Below are positions 25,748-35,552 of a stretch of 64,000 nt of DNA, piece after piece; within the stretch, counting starts at the first letter, position 1; each line of letters starts with the position of its first letter. The position numbers were made by a program, and so were the translations under genes. Below the pieces are notes generated by a model. It was not told where the DNA came from, did no database searches, and saw nothing but the letters and a program-made list of their open reading frames with translations. Source of the stretch: Xanthomonas arboricola (lineage in GTDB: Bacteria > Pseudomonadota > Gammaproteobacteria > Xanthomonadales > Xanthomonadaceae); contig NZ_MIGY01000002.1 in assembly GCF_002940665.1 (NCBI RefSeq), positions 1,200,683 to 1,264,682 on the forward strand, in the 5' to 3' direction.

Positions 25748-26655
25748 CGGCGGTCTCGCCGATCGAGGCGCGTCGCGGGTTGTTGATCACTGCATCGTCC
25801 TTCGTGATCTGGGGACTGGTGCCGCTGTATTGGCATCTGCTCAAGGCGGTGCCGTCGCTGCAGATCATCGCGCACCGCATCGTCTGGAGCGCGCTGCTGG
25901 TGGTGGGGTGGTTGCTGGCCAGCTCGGGCCTGCGCTGGTGGCGCGAGATCGTCGCGCAGCCGCGCGCGTTGTGGATGCTGGCGGGCAGCAGCGTGGCGAT
26001 CGCGTTCAACTGGGGGCTGTACATCTGGGCGATCAACGCCGGGCACGTGATCGAAGCCAGCCTGGGCTATTTCATCAATCCGCTGCTGAGCGTGTTGCTG
26101 GGCGTGCTGGTGCTGAAGGAACGCCTGCAGCGCATCCAGTGGGTGGCGGTGGTGTGTGCGGCGGCGGGCGTGCTGTGGCTGACCCTGGATGCCGGTGCGC
26201 CGCCATGGATTGCGCTGGGGCTGGCATTGTCGTTCGGTGCCTACGGCCTGCTGCGCAAGCTGGTGGCGGTGGATCCGGTGGCGGGGCTGGGCGTGGAAAG
26301 CGTGTACCTGTTGGTGCCGGCGCTGCTGCTGGCGGGCTGGGGCGAGCAGGGCCATGGCGGCGCCTTTCTGAGCGGCTGGGACCTGCGTACCGATCTGCTG
26401 CTGATCTTGGGCGGCGTGCTGACCGCGGTGCCGCTGATCGGGTTTGCGTATGGCGTGCGGCGGATTCCGCTGTCGCTGGTGGGCATCCTGCAATACATCG
26501 CGCCGAGCCTGCAGTTGCTGCTGGGCGTGTGGTTCTTCCACGAGCCGTTCGATCAGGGGCGCGCGATCGGATTTGCCGCGATCTGGTTGGGACTGCTGCT
26601 GTTCGTCGGCGATAGCCTGTGGCGGCAGCGGCGGCCGGTGGTGGTGACGCCTTAA
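25744..26655 (+). CDS. rarD: EamA-family transporter RarD
   Basis: A 303-aa protein with about ten spans. RarD-specific segments are GLLITASSFVIWGLVPLYWHLLKAVPSLQIIAHRIVWS at the N-terminus, INAGHVIEASLGYFINPLLSVLLGVL in the middle and GILQYIAPSLQLLLGVWFFHEPF near the end. RarD proteins are chloramphenicol-sensitivity-associated permeases in E. coli; natural substrate unknown. Overlap with yedA indicates an operon of two related permeases. Confidence 0.92.
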   Translation: MTAVSPIEARRGLLITASSFVIWGLVPLYWHLLKAVPSLQIIAHRIVWSALLVVGWLLASSGLRWWREIVAQPRALWMLAGSSVAIAFNWGLYIWAINAGHVIEASLGYFINPLLSVLLGVLVLKERLQRIQWVAVVCAAAGVLWLTLDAGAPPWIALGLALSFGAYGLLRKLVAVDPVAGLGVESVYLLVPALLLAGWGEQGHGGAFLSGWDLRTDLLLILGGVLTAVPLIGFAYGVRRIPLSLVGILQYIAPSLQLLLGVWFFHEPFDQGRAIGFAAIWLGLLLFVGDSLWRQRRPVVVTP

Positions 26656-26907
26656 GCATCGGCCGCTGCGCGATCCGGGCGATCGCGCAGCGGCTGCGTT
26701 GCGCGGTGGGCAGCAGCGCGGTTGCCTGCTTCGGCAGCCTGCCGGTGCGCCGCCCCCGTCCGGATGCAGAGCGAGCAACCAGACTCCTGCGCTCACCGCC
26801 GCGCGGGCGCAGGCACTGCCCGTATCGGTATGCCATTCATGCAGGTCCGTTCGGAGCGCACGGTCCGCTCCTACCTCACGACCGTTGCCGACGTCTGTCC
26901 GCCGCTC

Positions 26908-28032
26908 TCAGCCGCGCGGCGCCACCGCCGGTGTCGCCACCGCCAGCGTGGAGGTCGGCAGTGCCTGCGGCGCGGGGCAGTGGCCTGGATCCTGTTGCGT
27001 CTGCGCCAGCCACTGGTCGATCGGCCCACCGAGCAGGTCCAATCGCAGCGGCAGGCTCAGATGGGTTTCGCCAGGCAGCTCGACGTAGTGCGCGCGCGGG
27101 TTGGCCAGCGCCAGCGCACGCCCATGCGCGACCGGAATGTGCTGATCGGCATCGCCATGCACCAGCAGCACGCAGCTACGGGTGTCGGCCAAGGCCTGCG
27201 TGACGTCGACGTGGTCCAGGTCCAGCTGCAGCTGGCGGTCGGCGGCGGCGATCACCGCATCGATATTCTGGTCGGCATAGCGCCAGCGCGCATACGCGGC
27301 CACCGCCTGCCCACGCCAGCCGCTGGGTTGGCTGGCGAGCAGGTGCGGGACCATGTCGCGGATGCCGCGCCCGGCGTTGGCGAAGGATTCCATCGCCACC
27401 ACGCCGGTCACGCGCGGCCCAAGCTTGTCGGCGGCGAACAGCGCGGTGGCGGCACCGTAGGAAATGCCGAACAGGTACAGCGGGCCGCGGATCTCGCCGC
27501 GCGGTTGCAGCGCATCGAGCACGTCGATGACGTCGTCGGATTCACGCGTCCCGTACCCGGAGGGGCCACCGCCGGAATGGCCGTGGTTGCGCAGGTCGAT
27601 GGTGATCACCCGGTAGCCGGCCTGCGCCAGTTCCAGCGACCACGGCAGCAGCGAATCGCCATCCATCATCCAGCCATGCAGCAGCACCACGGTGCCGCGC
27701 GGCGTCGGCGGCGTCGGCGGGGTCGCGGTTGGCAGCTTGAAACTGAAATCGACATCCAGCGCATGCGCCGGATCGTGGCGCTGGCTGAGATAGCGGTAGT
27801 GCATGGCGTACTGGCCGGGGTCGATCGCGCGCCAGAAGATCGGCACCTGATCGCGGGTGACCACATGCCCGCTGCGGTTGGGCACCGTGGCGATGGTGGC
27901 AGCAATGCGCTCGGCATCCAGCAACGGCGAGGTACCGCCGGGCGCGACCAGGCGCTCGCTGAGCGAGGTGGAGGACGAGGAACAGCCGGCCAGCCACAGG
28001 CAGGCGCAGGCCAGCAGAATCAGGCGCGTCAT
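26908..28032 (-). CDS. Alpha/beta-hydrolase lipoprotein
   Basis: A 374-aa protein from ATG at 28032 (another in frame at 28053). The lipobox LAGC (Cys16) follows MTRLILLACACLW, so it should be a lipid-anchored envelope protein. The hydrolase fold shows the oxyanion strand TVVLLHGWMMDG, the nucleophile elbow LFGISYGAATALF (G-x-S-x-G), the acid motif LLVHGDADQHIPVAHG and the histidine in LPGETHLSLP. Length and order fit a serine esterase/lipase. The region downstream (26656-26907) seems empty. Substrate unknown. Confidence 0.87.
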   Translation of the reverse strand: MTRLILLACACLWLAGCSSSSTSLSERLVAPGGTSPLLDAERIAATIATVPNRSGHVVTRDQVPIFWRAIDPGQYAMHYRYLSQRHDPAHALDVDFSFKLPTATPPTPPTPRGTVVLLHGWMMDGDSLLPWSLELAQAGYRVITIDLRNHGHSGGGPSGYGTRESDDVIDVLDALQPRGEIRGPLYLFGISYGAATALFAADKLGPRVTGVVAMESFANAGRGIRDMVPHLLASQPSGWRGQAVAAYARWRYADQNIDAVIAAADRQLQLDLDHVDVTQALADTRSCVLLVHGDADQHIPVAHGRALALANPRAHYVELPGETHLSLPLRLDLLGGPIDQWLAQTQQDPGHCPAPQALPTSTLAVATPAVAPRG

Positions 28033-28170
28033 GGACAAGATCGATGGATGCAACGGCCGGCCAGCCTACGACCTGCCCGCTCCGCGCATCTACCGCAGTG
28101 CAGTGACAAAACGATGACAGCCCGCATTAGGTTCAGCCGCAGCAGCCGCACTCCCTCTGCCTTGGCTGTC

Positions 28171-28202
28171 ACCATTCCCCACTCCCGATTCCCCATTCCC
28201 GG
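28171..28202. repeat. Intergenic GATTCCC-type repeat
   Basis: Tandem variants of (C)CATTCCCC/CTCCCGATTCCC between the lipoprotein hydrolase and the efflux permease genes. Same family as the repeats at 41786-41872 and 47446-47472. Confidence 0.6.
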
Positions 28203-28219
28203 GCGGGCCAGCGGCCCGC

Positions 28220-29539
28220 CTAAACCTCACGCAACGCCGTCGTGATCGGCAACCGCGCCGCGCGCAAGGCCGGGAACAGCCCGCCGACCAGCCCAATGCC
28301 CAGCGCCCATTTCAGCCCGCTCCACAACAACTCCGGCGAGACCTTGAACTGGAACACGATCTGGCTGAAGTTGCTGCCCAACGTGGACACGCTGTAACCA
28401 TTGAAGATGGCCCAGGCGATCAGGCCACCGAGCAAGCCGCCCAGCAGCGCCAGCAGCATGGTCTCCAGCATCAGCGCCATGACCACCGGCGTGCCGCGAA
28501 AACCGATCGCGCGCATGGTGGCGATCTCGCGCGCCCGCGTCGCCACCGCCGCATACATGGTGTTGAGCGCGCCGAACACCGCGCCCACCGCCATGATCGC
28601 GCCGATCACCGTGCCCAGGATGCTGATCAATCTGTTCAAGCCGCCGCCCTGTTTGCCGTAGTAGGCACGCGTGGTTTCCACATCCAGCTTGAGCCGCGGA
28701 TCGGCGGCCATGGCGGTCTTGAACTGGCTGAAACCGGCCTTGCCGGTGGTGCGCACACTGATCGACTGGTAGGCACTGCGGTTGTAGGTGGTGGCCAGCG
28801 TCTGCGCATCGGTCCACAGCTCCGAATCGTGCGCATCGCCGGAGGCGAAGACGCCGACCACGGTCCATTGCTGGCTGCCGAGGGCGAGCGTTTTGCCCAG
28901 CTCCAGTCCGCGGAACTGAGTCAACGCGCCCTTGCCGACCACCATCTCACGCAGGCCGGGGGTGAAGCGCCGGCCCTGCACCAGCTTGACCTTGTCGTGC
29001 ACCGCCCAGGCCTGTTCGCCCACGCCACGCAGTTGCGCGTTGACGTCGGTGCCATCGGATCTGGAGGCGATGTTGACCACCTGCGAGAGTTCCGGCGACA
29101 GCAGCGGGCGGCCTCTGGCATCGGCGGCGATGCCGGGCAGGCTGCCGATCAGCGGCACCAGGTCGCGGGTGATCACCGAGTTGGTTTCCGCTTGCGAGCC
29201 GCCGCGCAGAACAATCGCGGTGGTGTCGTCGCCGGTGCTGTTGAGCGTGGCCTGAAACCCCTGGCCCATCGCCAGCATCGCCACCAGCACGCCGACCACA
29301 CCGGCGATGCCGACCACGATCACCGAGCTGGCACCCCAGCGTTGCGGCAGCGTGGCGATGCCGATACGTGCAGCGGCCAACGACAGCCGGCCGCTGCGCG
29401 TGACAACCAGCCACACCGCCAGCAAGGCGGCGGCGACCAGCACGCCGATCCACGGCAGCGCGATCCACACGGCCAACCCGACGGCCAGCGACACGACCGA
29501 CAGCAGATTGACCAGACGGTTCTTCCATTGGGTTTGCAT
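28220..29539 (-). CDS. ABC transporter permease, MacB/FtsX type
   Basis: A 439-aa permease whose start is taken at MQTQWKNRLVNLLS. Two N-terminal spans (about residues 10-45, then near 75-100) frame a large periplasmic domain (about 105-300), followed by three C-terminal spans in FtsX style, ending LFPALRAARLPITTALREV, the diagnostic end of MacB/LolC-like permeases. It is the last gene of an operon with a second permease (13-bp gap), an ATPase and an adaptor. Such systems move peptides, lipids or antibiotics across the periplasm. Compared with the partner permease it carries an extra N-terminal span. Confidence 0.9.
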   Translation of the reverse strand: MQTQWKNRLVNLLSVVSLAVGLAVWIALPWIGVLVAAALLAVWLVVTRSGRLSLAAARIGIATLPQRWGASSVIVVGIAGVVGVLVAMLAMGQGFQATLNSTGDDTTAIVLRGGSQAETNSVITRDLVPLIGSLPGIAADARGRPLLSPELSQVVNIASRSDGTDVNAQLRGVGEQAWAVHDKVKLVQGRRFTPGLREMVVGKGALTQFRGLELGKTLALGSQQWTVVGVFASGDAHDSELWTDAQTLATTYNRSAYQSISVRTTGKAGFSQFKTAMAADPRLKLDVETTRAYYGKQGGGLNRLISILGTVIGAIMAVGAVFGALNTMYAAVATRAREIATMRAIGFRGTPVVMALMLETMLLALLGGLLGGLIAWAIFNGYSVSTLGSNFSQIVFQFKVSPELLWSGLKWALGIGLVGGLFPALRAARLPITTALREV

Positions 29540-29552
29540 TTGCCTGCTCCTG

Positions 29553-30713
29553 TCAGCGGCCGGCGAGGGCATCGACGATCTTCAAGCGCTGCGCGCGTCG
29601 CGCCGGCAGCACACCCACCACGATGCCGATGCCGGCCATCAGGCCCAGCCCGACCAACCAGGTCTGCAGCGGCACGCCCTGCACCGGCATCACCCCGCCG
29701 CTGCGTGCGGCCACCAGCGGGATCACCAGCGACGCCAGACCCATGCCGATCAACCCGCCCAGGCCGATCAACAGCACCGACTCCACCATCACCAGACTCA
29801 ACACGGTGCGGTCCTGAAAGCCCAGCGTCTTGAGCGTGGCCAGCTCCGGTATGCGCTCGCGCACCGCCTGCGCCATGGTGTTGCCGGTCAGCAGCAACAA
29901 GGTGAAGAACACCGCGGCCATGATCGAGGTGACGATCAGGCCGATATCGGCGAACTGTTTGATGAAGGCCTGCTGGAACGCCGATTCGGTCTGCGACTTG
30001 GTTTCATGATCGGAGTTGGCCGACAACGCGTCGATCGCCTGCGCCACGCGCGAGGCCTGGTCGGCACTGCGCAACGTCACGGTGTACCAGCTGACCTTGC
30101 TCTTGATGTAGTCGTTGGACTCGTCGAAGTATTTCCAGTTCATCATCAACTGGCGTTCCTGGTTGGCCGCCACCGCGCGGTCCTTCATGCGGAAGATGCC
30201 GACCAGTTGCAGCGGCCAGTCGTTGCTGCCGCCACGCGGGAAGATGGTGGCCTGCAGCGGAATGGTGTCGCCGATCTTCCAGCCATTGGCCTTGGCCAGG
30301 GTCTCGCCGACGATGGCGCCGGTGCGCGTGGTCTGGAACGCCTTGAGCTGCTCCCTGGGCAGTTCGTACTCGCTGTAGACGTCGAAGAAGTTGGGCGCCA
30401 CCGAGAAGTTGGGGAAGAAGTTCTTCAGGTCGCGATAAATACCGCCGAACCACATCGCCGAGGTCACATCGCGCACGCCCGGCACGCTGCGGATCTGCGA
30501 TTCCAGGCTGATCGGCAGTGATTGCGTAATCGACAAACGCGAAGCGACCACCAGCCGGTCCACACCGCTGACATTGCCGCCGGAAGTGAAGGCCACGCGC
30601 ACCGAATCGAGCATGCCGAACAGCAGGAACGCCGCTACAACCGACAGCAACGTCAACAAGGTGCGGGTCTTGCTGCGGAACAGCTGCGCCCACACCAACG
30701 AGAGATACTTCAT
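29553..30713 (-). CDS. ABC transporter permease, MacB/FtsX type
   Basis: A 386-aa permease starting MKYLSLVWAQLFRSKTRTLLTLLSVVAAFLLFGML. Topology: one N-terminal span, periplasmic MacB-like domain (about 40-260), three C-terminal spans (ELATLKTLGFQDRTVLSLVMVES motif), ending in VVGVLPARRAQRLKIVDALAGR. It forms a heterodimer with the neighbouring permease, as judged by gene order. The gap to the ATPase gene is 12 bp. Confidence 0.9.
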   Translation of the reverse strand: MKYLSLVWAQLFRSKTRTLLTLLSVVAAFLLFGMLDSVRVAFTSGGNVSGVDRLVVASRLSITQSLPISLESQIRSVPGVRDVTSAMWFGGIYRDLKNFFPNFSVAPNFFDVYSEYELPREQLKAFQTTRTGAIVGETLAKANGWKIGDTIPLQATIFPRGGSNDWPLQLVGIFRMKDRAVAANQERQLMMNWKYFDESNDYIKSKVSWYTVTLRSADQASRVAQAIDALSANSDHETKSQTESAFQQAFIKQFADIGLIVTSIMAAVFFTLLLLTGNTMAQAVRERIPELATLKTLGFQDRTVLSLVMVESVLLIGLGGLIGMGLASLVIPLVAARSGGVMPVQGVPLQTWLVGLGLMAGIGIVVGVLPARRAQRLKIVDALAGR

Positions 30714-30725
30714 GGCATCACTCCC

Positions 30726-31415
<690 letters not shown>

Positions 31416-31811
31416 GGCGACTCCTGACGGTGCAATGGAAGAAGGCAAGCGCGGTGCGGCATGGCGACCGCGATTGCATGGGGCGGCAACACGACAACAC
31501 GGCGATGCGGTGACGGTGACGGTGAGGCGGCAAGACGGTGCGAGGCTGGATGACGACAGACCTAACTGCTGGGTGACTGCGCCAGGACGCATGGCGGCGA
31601 CAGGCCAGGCGGCCAGGTCTGCACTGATCGATGCCGACGCTGGATGTGGATCACCAACGTCACCGTAATCGTGGCTACGTGGTTGCATCGCTCTGCGCGA
31701 TCACAGCGCCATCCAGCTGCCACGAGCGCATCAGCCACTGCTGCCACTGTGGGCGCCGCGCTCCCCGGAGCGGCGTCGCTGCCCACGCGGTGACTGCAGT
31801 TGCCGGCGCAG
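31416..31811. other. Unusual 396-bp gap inside the efflux operon
   Basis: Between the ATPase and adaptor genes, both minus-strand. No convincing gene. On the plus strand it contains short direct repeats (CGGTGACGGTGACGGTGA at about 31505). The gap could hold a promoter of its own for the ATPase/permease genes, or simply be a long spacer. No terminator seen. Confidence 0.4.
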
Positions 31812-33056
31812 CTATTCGGTAGCGCCCGCTTCCGCTTCGGCTACCGTGTCGCCGTCCTTCAGGCTTTGCGGCGGATCCAGCACCACGCTGTCGCCCGCCT
31901 GCAGCCCCGACACCACCTGGCGGTCCTCGCCCATCACCATCCCGGGAGTGACCGTCTTCATGCTGACGGTGCTGCGCTCGCCGACCACGAACGCGACCGT
32001 GCGCGTGTCGCGTTCGACCAGCGCTGCAGCCGGCACGCGCACGCCCTGCGGCTTGCGGGTTTCCTGCGCGTTGGCCCGTTCCAGAAAGCTCACCCGTACG
32101 CCCATTTCCGGCACGATGCGCGGGTCCTTGAGCTTGAACGCCACGCGCACCTTCACCGTGGCCTTGCCGCGGTCGGCGGTGGGAATAATGGCGATCACCT
32201 CCCCGGGAATCTTCCAGTCCGGATAGGCATTGAGCACCGCCTCCACCGGCATCTTCGGCTGCACGCGACCGATATAGGACTCGCCCACTTCCACCTCGAT
32301 TTCCAGCGATTCCATATCCACGATGGTGCCGATGCCGGTGCGGGTGAAGCCACCGCCGGCCGACAGCGGCGAGACGATTTCGCCGGGTTGCGCGGCCTTG
32401 GCGGTGACCACGCCGGCAAACGGCGCACGCACCACGTTGAAGTCCGAGCGGATCGCCGAGATCGCCAGCTGGTCCGATGCCACGCGCACATTGCGTTGCG
32501 CATTCTGCAGCTGTGCGCGCAAGGCATCGCGCTGTGCGGTGGCTTGCTCGTACTGCGAGCGCGACACCAGTTGCGCGCTGACCAGCGATTGCAGCCGCGT
32601 CGCATCGGCATTGGCCACCGCCAGTTGCGCCTGCATGTTGTCGACCTGGCTGCGCGCGGCCGACAGCTGCGATGCCGACAGCGTGCGCTGCGCATCGGCA
32701 TCCAGCGGGTCCAGCGTGGCCATCACCTGGCCTTGTTCGACGCGCATGCCTTCTTCGATCATCACCTCGCGCACCTTGCCGGTGACCTGTGCCGACACCG
32801 TGGCCATGCGCCGCGCCACCACGTAGCCCGATGCGTCCAGCACCGAGGCGCTGCTGCTGCCGGCGCTGATCGCCACCACCGGTGCGGTCTGCACCTTTGC
32901 CGCCGGGCGGCGGGTGAACCACCACGCCGCGGCCGCCAGCAGCACGACGATGACCACGGCCGCGACGATCCAGACGCCGCGCCGTGCAGGTTCAGGGGCG
33001 GCAGGACGCTGGCGGTCGATACGCAGTTGCTTGAGCAGATCGGCAGAAGTATTCAT
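31812..33056 (-). CDS. Efflux periplasmic adaptor (HlyD/MacA-like)
   Basis: A 414-aa membrane-fusion protein starting MNTSADLLKQLRIDRQRP, with one span at about residues 30-52 (VWIVAAVVIVVLLAAAAWWF). A lipoyl/barrel-sandwich motif (DASGYVVARRMATVSAQVTGKVREV), a coiled-coil hairpin (about 115-215, rich in Ala/Gln), and a second lipoyl half (VRAPFAGVVTAKAAQPGEIVS) are visible, then beta-barrel and membrane-proximal domains. It belongs with the ABC permeases and ATPase as a MacAB-type tripartite exporter; the outer-membrane partner is not in the window. The gene is divergent from the DesK-like kinase. Confidence 0.9.
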   Translation of the reverse strand: MNTSADLLKQLRIDRQRPAAPEPARRGVWIVAAVVIVVLLAAAAWWFTRRPAAKVQTAPVVAISAGSSSASVLDASGYVVARRMATVSAQVTGKVREVMIEEGMRVEQGQVMATLDPLDADAQRTLSASQLSAARSQVDNMQAQLAVANADATRLQSLVSAQLVSRSQYEQATAQRDALRAQLQNAQRNVRVASDQLAISAIRSDFNVVRAPFAGVVTAKAAQPGEIVSPLSAGGGFTRTGIGTIVDMESLEIEVEVGESYIGRVQPKMPVEAVLNAYPDWKIPGEVIAIIPTADRGKATVKVRVAFKLKDPRIVPEMGVRVSFLERANAQETRKPQGVRVPAAALVERDTRTVAFVVGERSTVSMKTVTPGMVMGEDRQVVSGLQAGDSVVLDPPQSLKDGDTVAEAEAGATE

Positions 33057-33489
33057 CGATGACCAGGACGGGATGCTGCGCGAAATGTGACCGGCCGCGG
33101 GCGTCGCCGCAAGCTGCCGGAAGTCACCAATACGGTTATGGCGACGAACGGTAGCGCGACCAACGCTGCTGCGAGGTGCTGCGCAGCATGCGACCGCAGC
33201 GGCGGCATCCACCAGTGACAGCTGTCACCTGCCGTGCATGACAGCGGCAACTGGCCGGGCTTTCCAGGATGGGCGAGGCTGCAGCATCCTCATGCTGCCG
33301 GAACCCCCATGCGCTGCGTCCATTGCTGTCGTTGGTCTGCGCGATCGCCCAGGTCAGTGCTGCGCATGACCACCGCGAGCAGGTGCAGCGCAGATGCATG
33401 AGCGCACTGGTTCGCAGCGACCTGCAGCAGCGCGCGCGCAGCCGGGCCCGGCAGTGGCAGAATCCGATCACCCACATGGACCCACCCCG
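33057..33489. other. Divergent intergenic region, efflux operon / two-component pair
   Basis: About 430 bases containing the promoters of both units. It includes a perfect 14-bp palindrome (listed separately) and a nearby half-site ATGACAGC at about 33238. No gene recognised, although the histidine-kinase frame is open 32 codons upstream of its chosen start. Confidence 0.4.
33215..33228. promoter_or_regulatory. Perfect palindrome GTGACAGCTGTCAC, candidate operator
   Basis: A 14-bp perfect inverted repeat midway between the divergent efflux operon and the LuxR-type two-component genes, with a half-site downstream. LuxR/NarL-type response regulators usually bind such dyads, so the encoded regulator is a reasonable candidate. 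Direct binding is inference. Confidence 0.5.
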
Positions 33490-34677
33490 ATGCGTGTGTC
33501 GCTACCCGCCTGGCTTCGCCCCGCCGCCAATTCGCAGGTTGCCGCGCGGCTGGCGCAGGGCCAGTCGCCATGGATGGATGGCGTGCATCTGCTGTGGTCG
33601 AGCTGGGTGTTCGTGGTGCCGGTGTTTTCCTCGCGGGGGTACGACAGCACCTGGCTGCTGTGCACGCTGTTGTCGTATCCGGCGTTTCTGCTGCTGTACG
33701 CGCGCATGTTGCTGGCGCCACGCGGCACCCTGTATCGCTACGCCTGGGCGATGGGTGTGCTGAGTGCCGCGTTGCTGCCGGTGTATCCCTCGGGGATCAG
33801 CTATTTCGTCTTCGCCTGCCTGAGCCTGCGCCCGTCCACACGGCATGCCCTATGGCGGCACTTCGCGATACTGGTGGTGATGAACGTGCTCTACCTGGGC
33901 TGGGCGCACTGGCTGGGAATGCACCTGCAATCGCTGGTGTGGTTGCCGGTGTCGGTACTGGGCATGGCCGCGGTCGGGGCGGTGTACAGCATCAACGAAC
34001 GCAAGGACGCGTTGTTGCGCCTGTCGCAGGACGAGGTACGCCGGCTGGCCGCCACCGCCGAGCGCGAACGTATCGGCCGCGACCTGCACGATCTGCTCGG
34101 CCATACCTTGTCGCTGGTGGCGCTCAAATCCGATCTGGCCGCGCGCCTGATCGAGCGCGATCCGCACGCCGCGCGTGGCGAGATCGATGCGGTGGCGCAG
34201 ATTTCGCGCGATGCCCTGGCGCAGGTGCGGCGCGCGGTCACCGGCATTCGCGCCGCCGGCCTGGTGGCCGAGCTGGCGTCGGCGCGGGTGTTGCTGGACA
34301 TGGACGGCATCGTGCTGGAATACGAGCTGGAAACGCTGGCATTGCCGCCGGAATACGAAACCGTACTGGCACTGGTGGTGCGCGAAGCGGCCACCAATGT
34401 GCAACGGCATGCGCAGGCCAGGCGGATGCGCGTGAGCCTGCGCGCGCAGCGCGACCAGGCAGTGCTGGACATCACCGACGACGGGCGGGGCGGGGTGATC
34501 GTGCCCGGCAATGGCCTGGACGGCATGCGCACGCGTCTGCACGGCCTGGGCGGTGCGTTGGAGGTGGACGCGCTGCCACGCGGCATGCACCTGCGCGCCA
34601 GCGTGCCGTTGCCGCAGCCCACGCTGGCGACGGCGCAGCCGCCATTGCCGGTGCCGCTGCTGCCGCAGTCGCGTTGA
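33490..34677 (+). CDS. Sensor histidine kinase, DesK/NarX-type (HisKA_3)
   Basis: A 395-aa kinase starting MRVSLPAWLRPAANSQ. Residues 30-170 form four to five membrane spans, similar to the DesK sensor module; no periplasmic domain. Then comes the HisKA_3 dimerisation helix ERERIGRDLHDLLGH with phosphoacceptor His200, and the ATPase lid with the N box REAATNVQRHA and the D/G boxes ITDDGRGG and GNGLDGMRTRLHGLGG. DesK homologues sense membrane thickness/fluidity; this one could sense envelope damage by substrates of the divergent efflux pump. The response regulator starts 91 bp downstream. Confidence 0.9.
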   Translation: MRVSLPAWLRPAANSQVAARLAQGQSPWMDGVHLLWSSWVFVVPVFSSRGYDSTWLLCTLLSYPAFLLLYARMLLAPRGTLYRYAWAMGVLSAALLPVYPSGISYFVFACLSLRPSTRHALWRHFAILVVMNVLYLGWAHWLGMHLQSLVWLPVSVLGMAAVGAVYSINERKDALLRLSQDEVRRLAATAERERIGRDLHDLLGHTLSLVALKSDLAARLIERDPHAARGEIDAVAQISRDALAQVRRAVTGIRAAGLVAELASARVLLDMDGIVLEYELETLALPPEYETVLALVVREAATNVQRHAQARRMRVSLRAQRDQAVLDITDDGRGGVIVPGNGLDGMRTRLHGLGGALEVDALPRGMHLRASVPLPQPTLATAQPPLPVPLLPQSR

Positions 34678-34768
34678 TCGCGCGCACGCCCGCTGCGTTT
34701 CACGAAATGCACGGCGGGCACCACCACTGCTATCGTGCGCCACCGTTGTCTGCATACGAGCGCGCGCA

Positions 34769-35371
34769 ATGATCCGGGTGTTGCTGGCCGAAGACCAGGC
34801 GCTGCTGCGTGGCGCATTGGTCGCCTTGCTTGGACTGGAAGACGATATCGAGGTGGTCGGCAACGCGGGCGATGGCGAAAGTGCCTGGCGCGACCTGCAA
34901 CGCCTGCAGCCGGACGTGCTGATCACCGATATCGAAATGCCCGGCCTGACCGGCCTGGAGCTGGCTCAGCGCATCCAGCGTCAAGCGCTGCCGGTGCGGG
35001 TGATGATTGTCACCACCTTCGCCCGCGCCGGTTTCTTGCGCCGCGCGCTGGATGCCGGGGTGGCGGCGTATCTGCTCAAGGACGCGCCGGCCGAACAACT
35101 GGTCAGCGCACTGCGTCAGGTGCAACGTGGCGGGCGGGTGATCGACCCGCAACTGGCCCTGGACGCCTGGGTGGAAGCCGATCCCCTGAGCGAACGCGAG
35201 CGCACGGTGTTGCGGCTGGCGGGCGAAGGCCGCTCTGCCAGCGAGATCGCGCAGCAGTTGCAGTTGTCGCATGGCACGGTGCGCAATTACCTGTCCGAAT
35301 GCATCGGCAAGCTGGGCGTGGCCAATCGCATCGAAGCGTATCGGCTGGCGCGGCAGAAAGGCTGGCTGTGA
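34769..35371 (+). CDS. Response regulator, NarL/LuxR family, DesR-like
   Basis: A 200-aa regulator: receiver domain (residues 1-120) with acidic pair Glu8-Asp9, phosphoacceptor Asp54 in LITDIEMPGL and the conserved Lys104 in LLKDA. The C-terminal LuxR helix-turn-helix (about 135-198) has LSERERTVLRLAGEGRSASE and the recognition region LSHGTVRNYLSECIGKLG. The start at MIRVLLAEDQ follows the kinase gene. It is the output of the DesK-like sensor and may bind the palindrome upstream of the pair, controlling itself and the divergent exporter. Confidence 0.92.
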   Translation: MIRVLLAEDQALLRGALVALLGLEDDIEVVGNAGDGESAWRDLQRLQPDVLITDIEMPGLTGLELAQRIQRQALPVRVMIVTTFARAGFLRRALDAGVAAYLLKDAPAEQLVSALRQVQRGGRVIDPQLALDAWVEADPLSERERTVLRLAGEGRSASEIAQQLQLSHGTVRNYLSECIGKLGVANRIEAYRLARQKGWL

Positions 35372-35552
35372 TGCGTCTGACGCAGACGCGTCGCGCTGTC
35401 AGCGAGCGCAACCCCGGATCGCACGGGCTGTGCATTGCCGCGTATCGATCGTGCCTTGCCGCAACCTGCAGCGATTCCAAATAAAGCGAAAAGCATGCCA
35501 CGCGGGCGCGGGTACACTGCCGGGCCAGAACGATCCCCTGCGAGCGAACGGC

